From positions 3,162,001-3,226,000 of the forward strand of contig NZ_CP047420.1 in NCBI RefSeq assembly GCF_009866655.1: a stretch of 64,000 nucleotides of DNA. Direction: 5' to 3'. A program made the position numbers and the translations under genes. Shown here in pieces: positions 18,124 to 25,271 of the stretch. Every line of letters begins with the position of its first letter. Position 1 is the first letter of the stretch. Origin of the DNA: Rathayibacter sp. VKM Ac-2804 (GTDB lineage Bacteria; Actinomycetota; Actinomycetes; Actinomycetales; Microbacteriaceae). The notes under the pieces are model-generated. The model saw nothing but the letters and a program-made list of their open reading frames with translations, did no database searches and had not been told where the DNA came from.

Positions 18124-18213
18124 GGCTCACTGTGCCCCTTTCAGGGGCGAGGGTCGCCGTCGACGTGCGGTGACGCACCACCGCTCCCCGGGGCGGCGAT
18201 CGAGAGGACCACT

Positions 18214-21090
18214 ATGCCCGACTCCCCCGACCTCCTCGCGCAGAGGCCCCGCGCCCGCGCACCACGGAGAGGCCTCGCGCTCGCGGCCCTCGCCGGCCTG
18301 GCCCTCGTCGCGTCGCCGCTGGTCGCGACTCCCGCCGCCGCTGCTCCGAGCGGCGACGAGCTGGTCATCAGCGAGGTCTTCGCCCGCGGCGGCTCGGCCG
18401 GCGCGACCTACACCAACCGCTTCGTCGAGCTCTACAACCCGACCGGCGCCGACGTCGCTCTCTCGGGCCTCTCGCTGCAGTACCGCTCGGCCACCGGCAC
18501 GGCGAACCCGACGACGACCGTCGCGCTCACCGGCACCGTCCCCGCCGAGGGCCACTTCCTGATCGCCGGCGCGAGCAACGGCACGAATGGCGCGCCGCTC
18601 CCCGCCGCCGACCAGACCGCGAACGGCCTCAACATCGCGGCCGCGGGCGGCACGCTCTTCCTGGTCGAGGGCACCGCGACCCTCGTCGCCCCGCCGACCG
18701 GCACCGCCGAGCAGCCCGAGGCGGTCCTCGACCTCCTCGGCTACGGCACCTCGAACACCTTCGAGGCGGCGGCGGCCACCGCGCCCACCCTCACCGAGTC
18801 GATCGCCCGCGCCGACACCGCGACCGGCGACACCGACTCCAATGCCGCCGACTTCACCGTCGGCGCGATGACGCCCGAGGCCGCCGGCGGCAGCGCCCCG
18901 GAGCCGACGCCGGCGCCGACCGGGACGGCGACCCCCACGGCGACCCCGACCGCCCCGCCGACCACTCCGCCGACGACGCCGCCGACCACCGCGCCGACCG
19001 TCTCGATCGCCGAGATCCAGGGCACCGGAGCCGCCTCCCCGCTCGTCGGGCAGACCGTCACCACCACCGGTGTCGTCACCGCGCGCTACGCGACCGGCGG
19101 CTACAACGGCTACGTGATCCAGACCGCCGGCACCGGCGCGCAGACCACCGGCCGCACCGCCTCCGACGCCGTCTTCGTCTACTCCTCCGCCTCGGTCGGC
19201 GCCGTCGCGATCGGCGACAACCTGCGCATCACCGGCGCCGTCAGCGAGTTCAACGGCCTCACCGAGCTCACCCCGACCTCGGCCGCGACCGTCGAGAAGC
19301 TCGGCACCCCCGCCGTCGCGCCGATCCCCGCCGCCGTGGGCCTCCCCCGCACCGTCGAGGAGCGCGAGACGCTCGAGAGCATGCTGATCGCCCCGCAGGG
19401 CGCCTTCACCGTGACCGACACCTTCGACCTCAACAGCTTCGGCTCCGTCGGCCTCGCCGCCGGCGACTCGCCGCTGCTGACCCCGACCGAGGTCGCCCGC
19501 CCCGGAACGCCCGAGCTGGCCGCGATCGTCGCCGACAACGCCGCCCGCGCGATCGTCCTCGACGACGGCGCCTCGATCAACTTCCTCGGCGCGGCCGCGA
19601 ACAAGGCGATCCCGCTGCCCTACCTCACCCCGACCGAGCCGATCCGCGTGGGCGCCCCGGCGACCTTCACGACCCCGGTCGTCCTCGACTACCGCAACGG
19701 CGGCTGGTCCTTCCAGCCGACGACCCAGCTGACCGTCGAGAACGCTGCGACCGTGCAGCCCGCGACCTTCGCGAACACCCGCGAGGCGGCCCCCGAGGCC
19801 GTCGGCGGCGACCTCTCGATCGCGTCCTTCAACGTGCTGAACTACTTCTCCACCACGGGTGACTCGATCACCGGCTGCACCTTCTACACCGACCGCGACG
19901 GCGACCCCGTCACGGTCAACAGCGGCTGCGACGCCCGCGGCGCCGCGAACGCGGACGACCTCGAGCGCCAGCAGGCCAAGATCGTCACCGCGATCAACAC
20001 CCTCGGCGCCGGCGTCGTCTCCCTCGAGGAGATCGAGAACTCGGCGAAGTTCGGCAAGCCGCGCGACGAGGCCCTCGCCACCCTGACCGCCGCGCTCAAC
20101 ACCGCCGCCGGCTCGGAGCTGTGGGCCTACGTGCCCTCGCCCGCCGCCCTCCCCGCGCTCGCGGACGAGGACGTCATCCGCACCGCGTTCATCTACAAGA
20201 AGGCCGTCATCGAGCCGGTCGGCGAGTCCGTCATCCTGAACGACGGCGTCGCCTTCTCGAACGCCCGCAAGCCGCTCGCCCAGGAGTTCCGCCTGATCGG
20301 CGACAGCGCCAGCGAGTTCGTCGCGATCGTGAACCACTTCAAGTCGAAGGGCTCCGGCTCCGGAGTCGACGCCGACCAGGGCGACGGCCAGGGCGCCTCG
20401 AACGCCTCCCGCGTCAACCAGGCCACCGCGCTCGTCGCGTTCGCCGACCGCCTGAAGACCGAGAAGGCCACGGACCTCGTCTACCTGCTCGGCGACTTCA
20501 ACGCCTACTCGCAGGAGGACCCGATCCAGGTCCTCCGCGATGCCGGCTACGTCGACCAGGGCGCGAAGGACGGGAAGTACTCCTACTCCTTCGACGGCGC
20601 GGTCGGCTCGCTCGATCACGTCTTCGCCTCCCCGGCGGCCGACGCGACCGTGACCGGTGTCGACACCTGGAACATCAACAGCGGGGAGTCGGTGGCGCTG
20701 GAGTACAGCCGCTACGACTACAACGCGACGATCTTCTACGACACCTCGGCCTACCGCTCGAGCGACCACGACCCGGTCGTCGTCGGGCTGGACCTGCCCG
20801 AGACCGCTCCGGCGACCGTGATCGACGTCGCGACCAGCGCGAAGACCACGCGCCTCGCCGTGCTCCGCACGCTGACGGTCACGGCCGTCAACAACGGCCC
20901 CGAGGCGGTCGCGATCGAGATCTCGACGCCCTACGGCACGCGGACGAAGAGCTCGGTGAAGCCCGGCCAGTCGTTCACGACCTCCTACCTCACGGTGCTC
21001 CGCCCGATCAAGGCCGGCACCGCGACGATCGAGGTCACCGCGAAGGACGGCACGGAGCGCACGTACCAGCAGGCGTACAGCGCCCGCTAG
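18214..21090 (+). CDS. Secreted ExeM/NucH-type endonuclease with lamin-tail domain
   Basis: The 958-residue precursor has a clear signal peptide (RRGLALAALAGLALVASPLV, cleaved near AAA). A lamin-tail domain follows (LVISEVFARGG...NRFVELYNPTGADVAL, about 46-190), then a Thr/Pro linker and an OB-like region (VSIAEIQGTG...GVVTARYATGGYNGYVIQ). The endonuclease/exonuclease/phosphatase domain spans about 533-855, with DLSIASFNVLNYF, the catalytic Glu in VVSLEEIEN, LLGDFNAYSQEDP, LDHVF and the final SSDHDPVVV. An immunoglobulin-like C-terminal domain closes the protein. Relatives degrade extracellular DNA for nutrients or biofilm turnover. It is transcribed alone, with two hairpins after the stop. 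Confidence 0.9.
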   Translation: MPDSPDLLAQRPRARAPRRGLALAALAGLALVASPLVATPAAAAPSGDELVISEVFARGGSAGATYTNRFVELYNPTGADVALSGLSLQYRSATGTANPTTTVALTGTVPAEGHFLIAGASNGTNGAPLPAADQTANGLNIAAAGGTLFLVEGTATLVAPPTGTAEQPEAVLDLLGYGTSNTFEAAAATAPTLTESIARADTATGDTDSNAADFTVGAMTPEAAGGSAPEPTPAPTGTATPTATPTAPPTTPPTTPPTTAPTVSIAEIQGTGAASPLVGQTVTTTGVVTARYATGGYNGYVIQTAGTGAQTTGRTASDAVFVYSSASVGAVAIGDNLRITGAVSEFNGLTELTPTSAATVEKLGTPAVAPIPAAVGLPRTVEERETLESMLIAPQGAFTVTDTFDLNSFGSVGLAAGDSPLLTPTEVARPGTPELAAIVADNAARAIVLDDGASINFLGAAANKAIPLPYLTPTEPIRVGAPATFTTPVVLDYRNGGWSFQPTTQLTVENAATVQPATFANTREAAPEAVGGDLSIASFNVLNYFSTTGDSITGCTFYTDRDGDPVTVNSGCDARGAANADDLERQQAKIVTAINTLGAGVVSLEEIENSAKFGKPRDEALATLTAALNTAAGSELWAYVPSPAALPALADEDVIRTAFIYKKAVIEPVGESVILNDGVAFSNARKPLAQEFRLIGDSASEFVAIVNHFKSKGSGSGVDADQGDGQGASNASRVNQATALVAFADRLKTEKATDLVYLLGDFNAYSQEDPIQVLRDAGYVDQGAKDGKYSYSFDGAVGSLDHVFASPAADATVTGVDTWNINSGESVALEYSRYDYNATIFYDTSAYRSSDHDPVVVGLDLPETAPATVIDVATSAKTTRLAVLRTLTVTAVNNGPEAVAIEISTPYGTRTKSSVKPGQSFTTSYLTVLRPIKAGTATIEVTAKDGTERTYQQAYSAR

Positions 21091-21091
21091 A

Positions 21092-21158
21092 GCGTCGGCC
21101 CGCCGGCCGACGCACGACCGACCGCAGGGGCGGGTCCGCTGAGAAGCGGGCCCGCCCT
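21092..21158 (+). terminator. Tandem hairpin terminator after the nuclease
   Basis: A perfect 9-bp stem (GCGTCGGCC/GGCCGACGC, loop CGCC) is followed by a 13-bp stem (GGGCGGGTCCGCT/AGCGGGCCCGCCC, loop GAGA) ending in CTCGTC. Confidence 0.65.
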
Positions 21159-21195
21159 CGTCGCGCCACCCCTGACGTCGCGCGGTCTCGGCTCC

Positions 21196-21208
21196 TAGAG
21201 TGCGGAGC
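21196..21208 (+). promoter_or_regulatory. Leaderless promoter -10 box for nei2
   Basis: TAGAGT is followed by seven bases and the ATG at 21209, which excludes the in-frame GTG at 21200. Confidence 0.6.
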
Positions 21209-22021
21209 ATGCCCGAGGGAGACAGCGTCCACCGTCTCGCCGCCCGCCTGAGGCGAGCGGCGGACGGCCGGACCGTCGCGGACGGCGAGCTGCGCTCGGG
21301 CGACGCGGCCGGCAGCTCGCTCGAGGGTCTGCGGATCCTCGAGCACGACACCCACGGCAAGCACCTGCTCACCCGCTTCTCCGATGGTCTGACCCTGCAC
21401 ACCCACCTGCGGATGCAGGGGTCCTGGACGGTCACCTCGCCCGGGCGCTCCGTGCCGCGGGGCGTGCAGAAGGACGTCCGCGTCCGGCTCCGGCTCGACG
21501 ACGGGGTCGCCCTCTGGGGCATCGACCTCCCCGTCGTCGAGCTGCTGCCCACCCGCGACGAGGCGCAGGCGATCGGCCACCTCGGTCCCGACCCGCTCCG
21601 CGCCGACTGGAGCGCGGAGGAGGCGGTCGCCCGCCTGTCCCGCGTGCCCGAGCGGCCGGTCGTCGCCGCCCTGCTCGACCAGCGCCTGATGGCGGGGCTC
21701 GGCAACCTCTGGGCGAACGAGGTCTGCTTCCTCCGCGGGCTCTACCCCTGGCGGCCCGTCGGCACCGTCGACGTCCGCGCCCTGGTCGCCACCGCCGCCC
21801 GGGGCCTGCGCGCGTCCGTCACGGTCCCCGGGATGTTCCAGACCACCACCGGTGACACGCGTCGCGGCGAGCGGCACTGGGTCGCGGGCCGCGCCGGCCG
21901 GCCGTGCCTGCGCTGCGGCACCACCGTCCTCGTCCGCGCCGAGGTCCGCGACGACCCGGAGCAGCGGCGCACCTGGTGGTGCCCGCACTGCCAGCCCGAA
22001 CCCGCCGACTCCGGGCAGTGA
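21209..22021 (+). CDS. nei2: Fpg/Nei-family DNA glycosylase (Nei2-like)
   Basis: The 270-residue protein starts MPEGDSVHRLA. The N-terminal Pro that forms the Schiff base and Glu3 mark endonuclease VIII-type enzymes, which remove oxidised bases and cut the abasic site. THGKHLL and HTHLRMQGSW form the N-terminal beta sandwich. The helix-two-turn-helix (LLDQRLMAGLGNLWANEVC) is intact. The zinc finger is CLRCGTTV...WWCPHC near the C-terminus. The MPEGD start and a cytosolic role in base-excision repair are firm. The Nei2 rather than Nei1 assignment is from overall pattern only. Confidence 0.9.
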   Translation: MPEGDSVHRLAARLRRAADGRTVADGELRSGDAAGSSLEGLRILEHDTHGKHLLTRFSDGLTLHTHLRMQGSWTVTSPGRSVPRGVQKDVRVRLRLDDGVALWGIDLPVVELLPTRDEAQAIGHLGPDPLRADWSAEEAVARLSRVPERPVVAALLDQRLMAGLGNLWANEVCFLRGLYPWRPVGTVDVRALVATAARGLRASVTVPGMFQTTTGDTRRGERHWVAGRAGRPCLRCGTTVLVRAEVRDDPEQRRTWWCPHCQPEPADSGQ

Positions 22022-22040
22022 CCCGGGCGGCGCGCCTGCG

Positions 22041-22046
22041 TAGGCT
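22041..22046 (+). promoter_or_regulatory. -10 box for the gene at 22074
   Basis: TAGGCT precedes a roughly 20-base leader containing GGAGGGG, nine bases ahead of the ATG at 22074. Confidence 0.45.
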
Positions 22047-22073
22047 GGGCGGCAGGACGAGCGGAGGGGTCGC

Positions 22074-22478
22074 ATGAGCGAGAACGTCTGGGGATCGCCG
22101 GAGCCGGCGTCGCGGCGCGAGGAGCCGGCGACCGGGGTCGAGCGATCCGGCACGCCCCCGCAGCCGCAGGAGGCCGCCGAACCCGACGTCGAGCTCGCCC
22201 GCCCCGAGGACATCGAGCGGGCCCAGGCCGTCAAGGACCTCAAGCGCCGGCGCGACTTCGCCGGCTCGGTCGGCGGCTGGATGACCGTTTCCGCGATCAG
22301 CACCGGCGTCTGGTTCGCGACGGGCGCCGACGGCTACTTCTGGCCGGTCTGGCCGATGCTCGGCATCGGCATCGGCGTGGCCAGTCAGGCCGCCGCCCTC
22401 TGGGGCCCGGCCAAGAAGGAGATCACCGAGGCGGACATCGCCGCACAGATGCGCAAGCGCGAGCTGCGCGGCCGCTGA
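22074..22478 (+). CDS. 2TM-domain membrane protein
   Basis: The 134-residue protein has a disordered acidic N-terminus, then a DLKRRRDFAGSVGGWM amphipathic helix and two membrane spans (about residues 67-82 and 90-110, the second including FWPVWPMLGIGIGVASQAAA). A short charged tail follows. The pattern KxxRRDFxGH/S...NxxxW...G..FWPxWPxxGWGIGL is that of the widespread 2TM domain, whose role is unknown. The GGAGGGG ribosome site confirms the start. Confidence 0.72.
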   Translation: MSENVWGSPEPASRREEPATGVERSGTPPQPQEAAEPDVELARPEDIERAQAVKDLKRRRDFAGSVGGWMTVSAISTGVWFATGADGYFWPVWPMLGIGIGVASQAAALWGPAKKEITEADIAAQMRKRELRGR

Positions 22479-22498
22479 CGGCCGGTCTCCCGCCTCCA

Positions 22499-22580
22499 CG
22501 CTGGTCGAGCAGCCGCGCAACAGCGTCATGCCGGTCGAGCAGCCGAGCAGCGGCGTATCGAGACCCACCCACCGACAGCA
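22499..22580 (+). repeat. Dispersed palindromic repeat A, copy 3 (degenerate)
   Basis: Two tandem partial ends of repeat A (CTGGTCGAGCAGCCGCGCAA and CCGGTCGAGCAGCCGAGCAG, then CGGCGTATCGAGACCC) lie downstream of the 2TM gene. The conserved centre is missing. The rest of 22479-22743 holds only a likely promoter and a GTGCCG/CGGCAC hairpin. Confidence 0.65.
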
Positions 22581-22630
22581 CCCGCCTCGCCCGGCACCCC
22601 CCTCCCAGGACTCCCGTCGACCCCGGCTGC

Positions 22631-22636
22631 TAGGGT
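22631..22636 (+). promoter_or_regulatory. -10 box for the beta-helix gene
   Basis: TAGGGT would give a leader of about 100 bases before the TTG start at 22744. Confidence 0.35.
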
Positions 22637-22743
22637 GCGTTCGAGCGCGCCGACGTCCCGACGGCTGCGCTCACGGCACAGCGTGGCGCGCCGGACCCGA
22701 GGCGTGCCGCCTCCGGCACCGCCCACTGACGGTTTGGACACCC

Positions 22744-24066
22744 TTGGCCGACTCCTCCTCGCCCTCCTCCGCGCAGCCTCCCTTCGACGCGTCGCAGTTC
22801 CACGAGCTCCCGCCGAAGCGGCCCTCCCGCCGGGCCGTCGTGCTCGGCGCGGTCGGCGCCGGTCTCGGCCTCGTCGCCCTCGGCGGCGGCGGCTACGCCG
22901 CGTACCGCGCCCTGCAGCCCGACCAGCCCGGCGTCTCCGGCGAGCCGGGCACCCCGGCCGCCGAGCTCGATCTGCTCGCCGGCGTCCCGACCCCGACGCC
23001 GTCCTTCGGCCCGAACGGCACCCACTGGCCCTCGCGGACCCCGTGGTTCACCGGCGACGTCGATCTCGAGGTCGAGGTGGAGTGCTCCTGGTCGGCGATC
23101 AGCGAGGCGATCACGACGGCGCTCGACACCGCGGGCCCCGCCGACACCATCCGCATCCTCGTCGCACCGGGCGAGCTGCCCGGCGGCGGCGCCGGCTCGA
23201 GCTCGTCTCCGATGATGCAGGACATCGGCACGCTCGATCGGGACACCCGCGTCCTCGTCTACCCGCGCGACGGCTGGGGCACGGTCACCACCGCCAACTC
23301 CTGGCGCCTGCTCCGCGTCTACAACGTCGCGCTCGTGGGCATCGTCACCAACGGCGCCTTCCTCGCCTCCGGCTGCAGCAGCTCCGCCTTCGCCCGGATC
23401 ACCACCAACGCCTACAACGTCTACGGCGTCGACGGCACCGACTTCACCGAGAACGTCGAGCTGGTCGAGGTCGTCGTCCCCGACGCCCAGCTGCGCGACG
23501 AGGACGTCTCGAGCATGCGCACCCCCACCGACGGCGCGGGCGGCCTCCGCCACATCTTCCGCATCGGCTGCTACACCGCTCCCGCCTACAAGGAGAAGGG
23601 CTCCGGCGCGCACACCGACACCGTGCAGTTCTCCGGCCAGGGCGGCAACTACTACGGCGACATCACGAGCATCGACTGCATCGACTTCGCCTCGACGAAC
23701 ACCGCGTTCCAGATCGGCTCTGCGCAGAACGTGCGCTACCAGCACTGCCTGGTCGTCGGAGCGGACGTCGTCAAGCGCGTCTTCCCCGTCCCGGACGAGG
23801 CGGATCAGGACGGCAGCTTCGGCGCCTCCAACGGTCCCGGCGTCGAGTTCGGCTGCTCGGCGCTCGACAGCACCTTCATCGGCCCGATGGGCGCCGCCAC
23901 CTGGGCGTCCGTCTCGGGGTCGACCGCGGGCTACGAGACGACCGGCGCCGCCCCGAAGGAGGGCGAGTGGATCATCGACGAGTCGATCCTCGAGTGGACC
24001 GCCGACGACGTGCACGAGCGCAGCCCGCAGGTGACGAGCGAGTACCTGGCCCAGATCTGGGCCTGA
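22744..24066 (+). CDS. Tat-exported right-handed beta-helix-like protein
   Basis: I propose a 440-residue precursor starting at a TTG (MADSSSPSS...). Its signal PKRPSRRAVVLGAVGAGLGL carries the twin arginine followed by a hydrophobic stretch, as in Tat substrates. The mature part begins after a Pro/Gly linker. It contains repeated short beta-strand turns rich in Asn, Val and Ile (RLLRVYNVALVGIVTNGAFL, ARITTNAYNVYGVDGTDF, NYYGDITSIDCIDFASTNTA), which suggests a parallel beta-helix of the pectate-lyase type. No catalytic set can be assigned, so a carbohydrate-active role is only an inference. The TTG is the only start codon placed just before the Tat motif. Confidence 0.65.
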   Translation: MADSSSPSSAQPPFDASQFHELPPKRPSRRAVVLGAVGAGLGLVALGGGGYAAYRALQPDQPGVSGEPGTPAAELDLLAGVPTPTPSFGPNGTHWPSRTPWFTGDVDLEVEVECSWSAISEAITTALDTAGPADTIRILVAPGELPGGGAGSSSSPMMQDIGTLDRDTRVLVYPRDGWGTVTTANSWRLLRVYNVALVGIVTNGAFLASGCSSSAFARITTNAYNVYGVDGTDFTENVELVEVVVPDAQLRDEDVSSMRTPTDGAGGLRHIFRIGCYTAPAYKEKGSGAHTDTVQFSGQGGNYYGDITSIDCIDFASTNTAFQIGSAQNVRYQHCLVVGADVVKRVFPVPDEADQDGSFGASNGPGVEFGCSALDSTFIGPMGAATWASVSGSTAGYETTGAAPKEGEWIIDESILEWTADDVHERSPQVTSEYLAQIWA

Positions 24067-24073
24067 CCGGCTC

Positions 24074-25168
24074 TCAGCCCGAGTGCCGTCCGGCCCGCGC
24101 GGGTCGCGCCAGCGATGCGAGCGGCGCCGGCACCGTGAACAGCGGATCGCCTGGGATCAGCGCGAGCACCCGGCGGATCCCGAGCGACAGCACGACGATC
24201 GCCGCCGTGAGCACCAGCGGGTAGAGCAGCGCCGCCACCGGCCTCTCGAGCAGTCCGGTCAGCCACGCCGCATCCGAGTTCGCGACGAGCGACCACAGCC
24301 CCAGCAGCGGCACCTGCAGCAGGTAGATCGGCAGCGTCCGGCGTCCGATCGCCGAGCCGACCCGCGCGGCCGGCGCCCAGCGGCAGAGCAGGGCGGCGCA
24401 GGCCACGGCGAGCGGGATCGCGCTCGCGCTGACGACGAACCCGGCGATCTGCGCGACGGGCCCGTCCGCGACGCGGCCGCCGACGACCGCCAGCAGGAAC
24501 ACCCCGAGCGGCGCGAGCAGCACCAGCACGCCCGGCCGCGAGAAGCGGCGCAGCTGCTCGGCACCGAGGACGCCGAGCGCGAAGAAGACGAAGTTCGCCA
24601 GCAGCGCGTCGCCGAAGAGGATCACCCGCAGGTTCGTCGCGAGGAACCAGGCGGCGGTGCCGAGCAGCAGGATCCCCCACCAGGGCACCCGGAGCGCCCG
24701 CAGCAGCACCAGCACGGCCGGGTAGAGCGCCAGCGCGAAGAGGAACCAGAGCGTGGTGGTCGGGAAGACGAACTGCAGCAGGACGCGGTCGAGCGAGTCG
24801 ATCGAGTGCGGGAAGTCCGGTCGCGCGAGCAGGGCGAAGAACACGGCGTAGAGCACGACCCACACCGCGTAGAGGTAGTAGTTCGAGACGAGGCGCACGC
24901 GGGCGGAGCCGCGCCGCCAGCCGCGGAGGAGGCCGGACTGCGCCAGCAGCCCCGCGAGCGCGAACAGGATCGGCATCCGGATGCGCCCGAGGGAGCCGCC
25001 GACCTGGTCCCAGAGCGCGGCGACGGAGGACGCCGGGTCCGCGACGGTGGCGAAGCTCCAGATCAGGACGTGGAAGAGGACGACCGCGAGGACGCCGAGG
25101 CCGCGGGTCGTGTCGATCCAGGCGAGCCGCTCGCGCGCGACGAGCGCGTCCCCTGATCCCGTTGCCAC
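24074..25168 (-). CDS. Acyltransferase 3-family membrane protein
   Basis: The 364-residue protein has about ten membrane spans and the OafA/Acyltransferase_3 signature at its N-terminus: [21 protein letters not shown], with the catalytic His in VLFHVLI, then RIRMPILFALAGLL. Such enzymes transfer acyl groups to sugars or other surface molecules at the membrane. The GTG at 25168 is chosen because a TTGCCG-N16-CATACT promoter ends seven bases upstream. The longer open frame to 25381 overlaps the helicase gene and has no family similarity. It converges on the beta-helix gene. Confidence 0.83.
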   Translation of the reverse strand: MATGSGDALVARERLAWIDTTRGLGVLAVVLFHVLIWSFATVADPASSVAALWDQVGGSLGRIRMPILFALAGLLAQSGLLRGWRRGSARVRLVSNYYLYAVWVVLYAVFFALLARPDFPHSIDSLDRVLLQFVFPTTTLWFLFALALYPAVLVLLRALRVPWWGILLLGTAAWFLATNLRVILFGDALLANFVFFALGVLGAEQLRRFSRPGVLVLLAPLGVFLLAVVGGRVADGPVAQIAGFVVSASAIPLAVACAALLCRWAPAARVGSAIGRRTLPIYLLQVPLLGLWSLVANSDAAWLTGLLERPVAALLYPLVLTAAIVVLSLGIRRVLALIPGDPLFTVPAPLASLARPARAGRHSG

Positions 25169-25175
25169 GCGAACC

Positions 25176-25203
25176 AGTATGAGGGCTCGATGTGTCGCGG
25201 CAA
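25176..25203 (-). promoter_or_regulatory. Leaderless -35/-10 promoter for the acyltransferase
   Basis: On the minus strand TTGCCG, 16 bases, CATACT, then seven bases to the GTG at 25168. This is the clearest complete promoter of the leaderless set. Confidence 0.6.
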
Positions 25204-25271
25204 ACGCGACGTGCGGCGCCCAGCATCGGTTTGCGGGGGCAGCTCGCGGCGTTCGGCCGCGCGAAGGGCCG

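Noticed and set aside
22499..22580. Spaced short repeats that look a little like a CRISPR array
   Set aside because: Only two imperfect units, no regular spacers and no cas genes; they match the ends of repeat A.
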